Shown piece after piece: positions 52,426 to 59,686 of a stretch of DNA of 64,000 bases. Made by a program: the position numbers and the translations under genes. Each line of letters starts with the position of its first letter. The first letter of the stretch is position 1. The notes below the pieces were generated by a model that was not told the origin of the DNA, ran no database searches, and saw only the letters and a program-made list of their open reading frames with translations. The stretch is from Lichenicoccus sp965277665 (GTDB lineage: Bacteria > Pseudomonadota > Alphaproteobacteria > Acetobacterales > Acetobacteraceae): the NCBI RefSeq assembly GCF_965277665.1, contig NZ_OZ255835.1, forward strand, positions 1,550,001-1,614,000. Direction: 5' to 3'.

Positions 52426-54186
52426 TCACGCCGCGAGCGTCTCGAACACGTCGCCCGCCGGGGGCAGGTCCAGCACGTGGGTGCGGTGCCAGAGCGCATA
52501 GAACAGCAGGGTCCAGGCCGCGTGCTGCTCGCGGCGGCCGGTCGCGTGCCGGAACAGCCGCTGCACCGCCTCGGGTGCCGCGATCTCGGCGATGCCCGGC
52601 TGGCGTGCCACCAGGGCCGCCAGCCGCTCCCCGCTGCCGGCGATCCAGGCGCCGACAGGCACCGTGAAGCCCTGCTTGGGCGCGAACGGCTGCGCCTGCG
52701 GCAGCTGCGTCTGCAGCCAGCGCCGCAGCAGCCACTTGCCCATCCGGCCGCGCACCTTGAGATCGTCCGGCAACAGGAAAGACGCCGCCGCCACCGCCGG
52801 ATCGAGCAGCGGCGTGCGCCCTTCCACGCCATGCGCCATCAGGCCGCGATCGAGCTTGAGCAGCAGGTCGTGCGGCAGCCACTCGGCGATGTCGCTCTCC
52901 TGCGCTGCCGCCAGCCGCGAGCCGCGCGCCGGCACCCGCAGCTCGATCGCGGCGATGCCGTCGCGCCAGTGCGGCGGCGGCTGGCGCAGCACGCCGAGCC
53001 CGTCGAAGGTGCCCTGCCGGCGCATGCCGCGACCGCCGCGCCACCACGAACGCATGGCGTGGCGGTACCGGCCGTAGCCGGCGAACAGCTCGTCGCCGCC
53101 CTCGCCGCTCAGGATCACCTTGACCTCGCGCGACGCGCGGCGCGCCAGCAGCCAGGTCGGGATCGCCGCGTAGTCGGCGACCGGATCGTCGAAAGCGGCC
53201 ACGATCTCCGGCAGGTGACGCCAGACCATCGCCTCGTCGATGCGCAGCACCTCGTGGCGCGCGCCGCACGCACGCGCCAGCACCTCGGCCCGGGCAGTCT
53301 CGTCGGCGGCGCCACGCACGTCGAAGGCGGCGGTGAAGGCGCGCACCGGCTGGTCCGACACCCGCTGCATCATGCGCAGCACGGTCGCACTGTCGATGCC
53401 GCCGGACAGGAACATCGCGTACGGCACATCGCTGCGGCAGTGCAGCGCCACGCTGTCCTCCAGCGCCGCATCGAGGCGCGCCAGCGCCGCCGGCTCGGCG
53501 ATGCTCTCGACGCGTCCCTCCGGCAAGGCGCTGATGCGCGTGCGGTCGAGCACGCGTCCGCCGGCGATGCGTATCGTCTCGCCCGGCAGCACGCGGCTGA
53601 TCCCGGGAAAGATCGTCTCGCGTCCGGTGGTGAATTGCAGCTGCAGCAACTCGTCGCGCGCCTGCTCTCGCACGCCACGGCGCGCCACGAGACCTGACTC
53701 CAGCAGCGCCCGCGGCTCGGACGCGAATGCCAGCCCGTGCTCGAGTTCGGCGATGTAGAGCGGCTTGATGCCGAACGGATCGCGCGACAGCGTGAGGTTG
53801 CTGGTGCCGCGCTCGTGGATCGCAATCGCATACATGCCGCGCAGCTGCGCGATGGAGGCGGCGCCGTCGCGCAGCCACAGATGCAGCGGCGGCTCGCAAT
53901 CGCTGCCGGTCGCGAAACGCACCTCCGGAAGTGCTGCGCGCAGCGCCAGGTCGTTGTAGATCTCGCCGTTGGCGATCAGGGCCGCAGGCCCCGCGAAGAT
54001 CGGCTGGTCGCCGCCCGCGATGTCGATGATCGCAAGCCGGGTGTGCACCAGGGCCACCCTTCCCACCATCGCATGTCCGTCGCCGTCCGGTCCGCGATGC
54101 GCCAGCGCCTGCGTCATCGCGGCAAGTGCTGCGCTGTCCGGACGCGGCGCGTCGGCGGCGAACACGAAGCCGGCAATGCCGCACAT
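52426..54186 (-). CDS. asnB: asparagine synthase (glutamine-hydrolysing)
   Basis: A 586-residue protein with an N-terminal class II glutaminase domain (MCGIAGFVFAADAP, nucleophile Cys2; ALAHRGPDGDGH; LIANGEIYN; DPFGIKPLYI) and a synthetase domain with the pyrophosphate motif AMFLSGGIDSATVLR and GEGGDELFAGYGRYRHAM. Such proteins also act as amidotransferases in surface-polysaccharide clusters, and the two glycosyltransferase genes upstream overlap its start, so a role in modifying a glycan is plausible beside plain asparagine synthesis. Confidence 0.92.
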   Translation of the reverse strand: MCGIAGFVFAADAPRPDSAALAAMTQALAHRGPDGDGHAMVGRVALVHTRLAIIDIAGGDQPIFAGPAALIANGEIYNDLALRAALPEVRFATGSDCEPPLHLWLRDGAASIAQLRGMYAIAIHERGTSNLTLSRDPFGIKPLYIAELEHGLAFASEPRALLESGLVARRGVREQARDELLQLQFTTGRETIFPGISRVLPGETIRIAGGRVLDRTRISALPEGRVESIAEPAALARLDAALEDSVALHCRSDVPYAMFLSGGIDSATVLRMMQRVSDQPVRAFTAAFDVRGAADETARAEVLARACGARHEVLRIDEAMVWRHLPEIVAAFDDPVADYAAIPTWLLARRASREVKVILSGEGGDELFAGYGRYRHAMRSWWRGGRGMRRQGTFDGLGVLRQPPPHWRDGIAAIELRVPARGSRLAAAQESDIAEWLPHDLLLKLDRGLMAHGVEGRTPLLDPAVAAASFLLPDDLKVRGRMGKWLLRRWLQTQLPQAQPFAPKQGFTVPVGAWIAGSGERLAALVARQPGIAEIAAPEAVQRLFRHATGRREQHAAWTLLFYALWHRTHVLDLPPAGDVFETLAA

Positions 54187-55208
54187 CAGGCGTGCTCCAG
54201 GCCGGACAGCACCGCATCCCAGCGCGCCAGCACCGGGGCGCGGGCGAAGTTACGCTCGAACTTGCGTCGTCCGGCCGCGGCCAGCCGTGCGGCCAGCCCG
54301 GCATCGCCCAGCACCGCGCCGATCGCCGCTGCCAGGGCCGGCACATCCTCCGGCGGCACCAGGATGCCGTCCTCGCCGCTGCTGATCAGCTCCACCGGAC
54401 CGGCCACCGACGCCGCCACCACCGGCAGCCGTGCCGAGAACGCCTCGATCACCACGTTGCCGAGCGGCTCGTGCCGCGACGGGCATACCAGCAGGTCGGC
54501 GCCGGCCAGCAGCGCGCGCGGATCATCGGACCAGCCGGGCATGCGCAGCCGCGATGCCACCCCGATCTGCCGCGCGAGCGCCTCCAGCGCGCCGCGCTCC
54601 GGGCCCTCGCCGGCGATCACCAGGACGGCGTCCGGCACACCGGCCAGCGCACGGATCAGCACGTCGAACGCCTTGTTGCGGTGCAGCCGGCCCAGCGCCA
54701 GCACCAGCTTGCTGCCGGGCGCCAGCCAGTCCGGGCGGACACGCGCCAGCATCGCATGGTCGTCGGCGAAATTCGGCAGATGGTGCACCCGCGCGGCCGG
54801 CCAGCCCTGCGCGCGTATCCAGTCGACGATTCCGAGCGTGTTGCCGATCAGGTGGTCGCAGCTCCGGTAGTACGAGAGGTCGTAGTAGCCGCCGAGCCGG
54901 CCGGCGAGCACCCAGTCCCCGGCAGGCGCCAGCCGGGCCGCCCGGTTCATCCAGGCCACTGCGACCCGGGGCTGGAAGCGTCGCAGCGCCCGGCGCAGGC
55001 GTGGTCCGGTGAGCAGGTCGAGACGGCCACCGAAGCGCAATTCGCACGGCTCCAGGCGCTCGGCACGCAGGCGGCGCGCCCTGGCAGGGTTGGCGCGCAT
55101 CACCGGCAGCACCTGATGGCCGGCGGCGTGCTGGGCGGCGGCCAGCCTCTCGTAGAACAACTCCGCACCTCCGGCGTCGGCGCCCGCCATGATGTGGGCG
55201 ATCTTCAT
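54186..55208 (-). CDS. Glycosyltransferase, GT4 type
   Basis: A 340-residue GT-B-fold enzyme. The N-terminal domain begins MKIAHIMAGADAGGAELFYE and the C-terminal domain has LVLALGRLHRNKAFDVLIRA, VIAGEGPERGALEALARQIG and the donor-binding PSRHEPLGNVVIEAFSARLP, with the E-x7-E motif. It transfers a sugar from a nucleotide donor, probably in lipopolysaccharide or capsule assembly. Start and stop overlap the neighbouring genes in a GT9-GT4-asnB operon. The sugar and acceptor cannot be told. Confidence 0.92.
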   Translation of the reverse strand: MKIAHIMAGADAGGAELFYERLAAAQHAAGHQVLPVMRANPARARRLRAERLEPCELRFGGRLDLLTGPRLRRALRRFQPRVAVAWMNRAARLAPAGDWVLAGRLGGYYDLSYYRSCDHLIGNTLGIVDWIRAQGWPAARVHHLPNFADDHAMLARVRPDWLAPGSKLVLALGRLHRNKAFDVLIRALAGVPDAVLVIAGEGPERGALEALARQIGVASRLRMPGWSDDPRALLAGADLLVCPSRHEPLGNVVIEAFSARLPVVAASVAGPVELISSGEDGILVPPEDVPALAAAIGAVLGDAGLAARLAAAGRRKFERNFARAPVLARWDAVLSGLEHA

Positions 55209-56146
55209 CACCGGGCGGCCAGCGCCGGGGCCAGCATGCCCGCGCGCTCGAGCAGCAACAAGGCGGCCTCGGCCACCGCCGCCACCGAGAGGTCGGCGAT
55301 CGGGGCGGTGCCGGACGGTCCCGGCGCCTGCACGAAGCCGGTGCAGCGGCCGGCCGGCCCATACTCCTCGGCCCGGGACGGCCCGAACAACCCGAGCGTC
55401 GGCGTTCCGGCTGCAGCCGCGAGATGCATCAGGCCGGAATCGTTGCCGACGAAGAGCGCGCACCGCCTGAGCGCCGCGGCGACCCCGGCGAGCGGCAGCC
55501 GGCCGCAGAGATCGATCGCCTCGGGCAGCGCCTCGAGCACACGCGTCGCCATGGCGCGCTCGGCCTCGCCCGGCCCCGCCACGATGACCGGCACCGCACC
55601 GGGCAACGCCGCCTCGATCTCCCGGAACAGCGCGACGAAGTGCCGCGCCGGCCAGACCTTGCCGGACCAGTTGGCGGTCGGTCCCAGGGCGATGAAGGGC
55701 GGCCCGACAGGGGACGCAGGCAGCAGGGCCGCGGCCGCCGCTTCGTCGGCCTGGCCCGTCCAGACCACCGGCAGCGGCGGCGGATCGAGGCCGAGCACCG
55801 CGGCCAGATGCCGGGTGCGGTGGCCCGGCCGGCGGCCGCCGCGCATGACCCTGCGCCGCCGCGCCGGCAGCAGCAGCGTCACCGCGGAGCCGCGCAGATC
55901 GATGGCGAGGTCCCAGCGGGTGGTGACGCAGCGCAGCCACAGACGCAGCCAGTGCAGGTCGAACCGCTGCTTCGCCATCACCAGCGTGCGCTCGCGCCGT
56001 GGCAGACGCTCGAACAGGCCGGCCGCGACCGGGCCGCAGGCGATGGTGAAGCGCGCCTGCGGCCAGCTCCGCACCAGATGGTCGAGCAGCCCGGTCGACA
56101 GCACGGCATCGCCGAGCCGGGTTGCGGTGATGAACAGGACGCGCAT
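55208..56146 (-). CDS. Glycosyltransferase family 9 (heptosyltransferase-like)
   Basis: A 312-residue GT-B-fold enzyme. It begins MRVLFITATRLGDAVLSTGL, the family 9 N-terminus, with the C-terminal donor motifs GPTANWSGKVWPARHFVALF and FVGNDSGLMHLAAAAGTPTL, then GLFGPSRAEEYGP. This family adds heptose or other sugars to the inner core of lipopolysaccharide. Its stop overlaps the start of the GT4 gene (TGATG). It diverges from ygfZ, with 130 bp between. Confidence 0.93.
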   Translation of the reverse strand: MRVLFITATRLGDAVLSTGLLDHLVRSWPQARFTIACGPVAAGLFERLPRRERTLVMAKQRFDLHWLRLWLRCVTTRWDLAIDLRGSAVTLLLPARRRRVMRGGRRPGHRTRHLAAVLGLDPPPLPVVWTGQADEAAAAALLPASPVGPPFIALGPTANWSGKVWPARHFVALFREIEAALPGAVPVIVAGPGEAERAMATRVLEALPEAIDLCGRLPLAGVAAALRRCALFVGNDSGLMHLAAAAGTPTLGLFGPSRAEEYGPAGRCTGFVQAPGPSGTAPIADLSVAAVAEAALLLLERAGMLAPALAAR

Positions 56147-56276
56147 CCGGGTCGCTCTATTGCATCGCCCGATGTTTAGCCAGCGGGGGGCTTGGCCAGC
56201 CGGGCGCCAATCCGGCGCGGCTGCCAGCCCGGACGCGCCCTTGCCGCATCACGGGAGGCAGGCCAAGTTCACGCAC

Positions 56277-57140
56277 ATGCTCAAGCTGGCCCACCTTGCC
56301 GATCGGGCGGTGATCGCCGTCACCGGCCCCGACCGCGTCCCGTTCCTGCAGGGGCTGGTCTCCAACGACGTGGCCCTGGCCATGCCCGCGACGGCAGGAC
56401 CCGCGACGGCAGTATGGGCGGCGTTGCTGACGCCGCAGGGCAAGTGGCTGGCGGATTTCTTCATCCTCTCGGACGGCGAGAGGCTGCTGCTCGATTGCGA
56501 ACGCGCCCAGGCGCCGATGCTGCTGCAGCGGCTGTCACGCTACCGGCTGCGCGCCGATGCCGCGCTGTCGCTGACCGACCTGCACGTACACGTGGCCTGG
56601 GACGTGGGAGCCTGGGACGGGGCGGCCTGGGACGGGCGGCTGCCGCTCGACCCGGGCAGCATCGCCGCCCCCGATCCACGGCTGCCCGAGGCCGGCTGGC
56701 GCATCCTGTCGCCCAATGAGCGCGAGTGGGAAGCGGACGCCGCCGACTGGGACCGGCACCGCCTGCTGCTCGGCCTGCCCGACGGCTCACGCGACTGCGA
56801 GGGCGAGAAGACCGTGCTGCTCGAGGCCGGCTTCGACGAGCTGGGCGGCATCTCCTGGACCAAGGGCTGCTACATGGGCCAGGAGCTCACCGCGCGCACC
56901 CGCTATCGCGGCCTGCTCAAGCGCCGGCTGGTGCCGGTGATGTCGGACACCGCCCTGCCCGCGCCCGGCACCGTGCTCACCCATGACGGCGTCGCGGTCG
57001 GCGCGATGCGGTCCTCGCGCGACCGGTTCGGCATCGCGCTGCTGCGCCTGGAGCACCTGCATTCCGGCCTGCAGGCCGACGGCACCGCGCTGCACACCCG
57101 GATCCCCGACTGGATGCGCCTGCCGGTCGAACCGGCGTGA
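56277..57140 (+). CDS. ygfZ: Folate-binding YgfZ/GcvT-like protein
   Basis: A 287-residue YgfZ/CAF17 protein, which helps repair or assemble iron-sulphur enzymes with folate. The family mark K-G-C-Y-x-G-Q-E is seen as ISWTKGCYMGQELTARTRYR. The N-terminus has VTGPDRVPFLQGLVSNDVAL and LLTPQGKWLADFFILSDGER. The ATG at 56277 begins MLKLAHLADRAVIAV. Its stop overlaps the hisI start (GTGA), so ygfZ, hisI and probably lpxB are co-transcribed. Confidence 0.93.
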   Translation: MLKLAHLADRAVIAVTGPDRVPFLQGLVSNDVALAMPATAGPATAVWAALLTPQGKWLADFFILSDGERLLLDCERAQAPMLLQRLSRYRLRADAALSLTDLHVHVAWDVGAWDGAAWDGRLPLDPGSIAAPDPRLPEAGWRILSPNEREWEADAADWDRHRLLLGLPDGSRDCEGEKTVLLEAGFDELGGISWTKGCYMGQELTARTRYRGLLKRRLVPVMSDTALPAPGTVLTHDGVAVGAMRSSRDRFGIALLRLEHLHSGLQADGTALHTRIPDWMRLPVEPA

Positions 57141-57532
57141 CGACGCCCGGGCCGATCCTCGACCGCGTCGCCTTCAACCCCGATGGGCTGATCGCCGCCA
57201 TCGCCCAGCAGCACGATACCGGCGAGGTGCTGATGCTGGCCTGGATGAACCGCGAGGCGCTGTCCGAGACGCTCGCCAGCGGTCAGGCCTGCTACTTCAG
57301 CCGCAGCCGCAACTGCCTGTGGCGCAAGGGCGAGAGCTCCGGCCAGACCCAGCGGGTCGTCGCGGTGCGCTTCGACTGCGACCAGGACGCGGTGCTGCTG
57401 CTGGTCGAGCAGACCGGCGTCGCCTGCCATACCGGGCGTCGCAGCTGCTTCTACCTCGAAGCCACGCCGGATGGCCTGGCCGAGATCACCCGGCCACTGA
57501 TCTCGCCGGACAAGCTGTACGGCGATCACTGA
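57137..57532 (+). CDS. hisI: phosphoribosyl-AMP cyclohydrolase
   Basis: HisI opens the purine ring of phosphoribosyl-AMP in histidine synthesis. The 131-residue protein shows DTGEVLMLAWMNREALSETL, CYFSRSRNCLWRKGESSGQT, the metal Asp pair in RFDCDQDAVLLLVEQTG and CHTGRRSCFY. Length and motifs are those of the stand-alone cyclohydrolase without the HisE part. It starts with a GTG that overlaps the ygfZ stop. Confidence 0.96.
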   Translation: MTTPGPILDRVAFNPDGLIAAIAQQHDTGEVLMLAWMNREALSETLASGQACYFSRSRNCLWRKGESSGQTQRVVAVRFDCDQDAVLLLVEQTGVACHTGRRSCFYLEATPDGLAEITRPLISPDKLYGDH

Positions 57533-57534
57533 GG

Positions 57535-58710
57535 GTGCAGGACACCACCCTTTTCATCGTCGCCGGCGAGGCCAGCGGCGACGTGCTCGGCGCGCGCCTG
57601 ATGCAGGCGCTGCGGGCCCGGCGTCCGGGACTGCGCTTTGCCGGCATCGGCGGCGTGCGCATGACCGAGCAGGGCCTGGACAGCCTCTTCCCGATGCGCG
57701 ACCTCGCGGTGATGGGCCTGGCGGAAGTGCTGCCGCGCCTACGCGCCCTGTCGCGCAGGCTCGACGAGACGGTGCGGGCGATCACCGCGAGCCGCCCCGA
57801 CCTGGTGGTGACGATCGACAGCCCCGGCTTCACGCTGCGGCTGCTGCGCCGGATCGCGCCGCTCGGCATTCCCCGCCTGCACTACGTCGCACCCCAGGTC
57901 TGGGCCTGGCGCGAGCACCGGGTGCGCGAGTTCCCCGGCCTGTGGGAGCGGCTGCTCTGCCTGCTGCCGTTCGAGCCGGCCTTCTTCCAGCGGCACGGGC
58001 TGGAAGCGCGCTTCGTCGGCCATCCGGTGCTGCAGTCGGGCGCCGCCACCGGCAACGCCGGGCGCTTTCGTACGCGCCACGGTATCGCCGCCGACGCGCC
58101 GGTGCTGATGCTGATGCCCGGCAGCCGACGCAGCGAGGCGCCGCGGCTGCTGCCGGTATTCGGCCGCACGCTCGCCCTGCTCGCGCGCGACATGCCCAAC
58201 CTGGTGCCGGTGGTCGCGGCCTCGCCGGTGGTGGCCGAACAGGTGCGGCGGGCGGCGCGGCGCTGGCCGTTGCAGCCGGTGCTGGTGACCGACCTCGACG
58301 ACAAGCACGACGCGTTCGCCGCCAGCGGCGCGGCCCTCACCAAGTCCGGCACCTCGACGCTCGAGCTCGCCCTGGCGGGCGTGCCGATGGCGGTGACCTA
58401 CCGGGTCAATCCGCTCACCGCCGCCATCGCCCGGCGGCTGATCCGGGTGCCGCATGTCGCCATGGTCAACCTGCTGGCCGGGCAGAGGCTGGTCCCCGAG
58501 CTGCTGCAGCAGGAGTGCCGGGCTGACCGGCTGGCCGGGGTGGTGCGGCACCTGCTGACCGATCCGGCGGCGGCAGGCGCCCAGCGCCGCGGCTTCGATG
58601 CGGTCCTGGCGATGCTGCGGCCGCCCTCGGGCACGCCGGCGGAGATGGCCGCACGCGAGGTGCTCGACCTGCTGGACGCCTCCAACGCAGCCGGCCAACA
58701 GGCGTCCTGA
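57535..58710 (+). CDS. lpxB: lipid-A-disaccharide synthase
   Basis: LpxB joins UDP-2,3-diacylglucosamine and lipid X to make the lipid A disaccharide at the inner membrane. The 391-residue protein begins TTLFIVAGEASGDVLGARLM, with FPMRDLAVMGLAEVLPRLRA, LVVTIDSPGFTLRLLRRIAP, HYVAPQVWAWREHRVREFPG, LMPGSRRSEAPRLLPVFGRT and LTKSGTSTLELALAGVPMAV. The GTG at 57535, two bases after hisI, is used; the frame upstream is shadow. The gene fits with the glycosyltransferases on the other strand in outer-membrane building. Confidence 0.96.
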   Translation: MQDTTLFIVAGEASGDVLGARLMQALRARRPGLRFAGIGGVRMTEQGLDSLFPMRDLAVMGLAEVLPRLRALSRRLDETVRAITASRPDLVVTIDSPGFTLRLLRRIAPLGIPRLHYVAPQVWAWREHRVREFPGLWERLLCLLPFEPAFFQRHGLEARFVGHPVLQSGAATGNAGRFRTRHGIAADAPVLMLMPGSRRSEAPRLLPVFGRTLALLARDMPNLVPVVAASPVVAEQVRRAARRWPLQPVLVTDLDDKHDAFAASGAALTKSGTSTLELALAGVPMAVTYRVNPLTAAIARRLIRVPHVAMVNLLAGQRLVPELLQQECRADRLAGVVRHLLTDPAAAGAQRRGFDAVLAMLRPPSGTPAEMAAREVLDLLDASNAAGQQAS

Positions 58711-58720
58711 GCGCACCCGC

Positions 58721-59686
58721 ATGGAACTGGTGCTCTCGGCGGTGCTGCCGATCTTCGGCCTGATCCTGGCGGGCTATGTGTGCGGCCGCCGCGGCACGCT
58801 GGGCGCCGGCGCCACCGACAGCCTGAACCGCTTCGTGGTCTATCTCGCACTCCCCGCCGTGCTGTTCGTGGGTGCCGCGCACGTCACCCGCGCCACCGCC
58901 GGGCCGCCCGGCTTCCTGTACGCCTTCGCGGCCGCAATGCTGGCGAGCTTCGCGCTCTCGTTCGGGCTCGAGCGCCGGGCCGGCCACCGCATCGCCGACT
59001 GCGCCATCGCCGGCCTCGGTGGCGGCTACGCCAATACCGGCTTCATGGGCATTCCGCTCTGTCTCGCCTTGTTCGGCCAACCCGGACTGCAGCCGGCGCT
59101 GATGTCGAGCCTGCTGACCATCAGCGGCCTGTTTGCGATCGCCCTGGGCTTGATCGAGTTCGATCTGCAAGCGGCACCCGGCCTCGCCACCACCCTGCTC
59201 CGGGTCGGCCGGGCGCTCGCCCGCAACCCGCTGGTGGCGGCGCCGCTGGCCGGCTTCGCGCTCGACCTCGCCGGCCTCGACCTGCCGCCGGCGATCCTGC
59301 ACTTCATGACCCTGCTCGGCGATGCCGCCAGCCCGTGCGCGCTGGTCACCATCGGGCTGTTCCTGGCGCATCGGCCCGATCCGGCGCACGTTCCCGGCGA
59401 TCAGCCGGCCGAGACGGGCAGCATCGTGCGGCAGGTCGCCATCAAGCTGCTGCTGCAGCCGGGCCTGACCTGGCTGTGCCTGCTGGGTCTCGAACGCTGG
59501 CGGGGCATCGTGCTGCCGCCGGCCTGGAGCACCAGCGCGCTCCTGATCGCGGCCCTGCCGACCGGCACCGGCCCGTTCATGCTGGCCAAGCTCTACGACC
59601 GCGAGGCGGCCAGCATCAGCCGCGTCATCCTGATTTCGACGCTGCTCTCGGTCGCCAGCATCACGCTGCTGGTGGCATGGCTATGA
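58721..59686 (+). CDS. AEC-family transporter
   Basis: A 321-residue membrane protein with about ten helices of the auxin efflux carrier (AEC) family. It begins ELVLSAVLPIFGLILAGYVC, and has LNRFVVYLALPAVLFVGAAH, GLGGGYANTGFMGIPLCLAL, ILHFMTLLGDAASPCALVTI and AALPTGTGPFMLAKLYD. Bacterial members move organic acids such as malate or malonate. The last 26 bases overlap the convergent antiporter gene. It follows lpxB by 10 bp. Confidence 0.9.
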   Translation: MELVLSAVLPIFGLILAGYVCGRRGTLGAGATDSLNRFVVYLALPAVLFVGAAHVTRATAGPPGFLYAFAAAMLASFALSFGLERRAGHRIADCAIAGLGGGYANTGFMGIPLCLALFGQPGLQPALMSSLLTISGLFAIALGLIEFDLQAAPGLATTLLRVGRALARNPLVAAPLAGFALDLAGLDLPPAILHFMTLLGDAASPCALVTIGLFLAHRPDPAHVPGDQPAETGSIVRQVAIKLLLQPGLTWLCLLGLERWRGIVLPPAWSTSALLIAALPTGTGPFMLAKLYDREAASISRVILISTLLSVASITLLVAWL

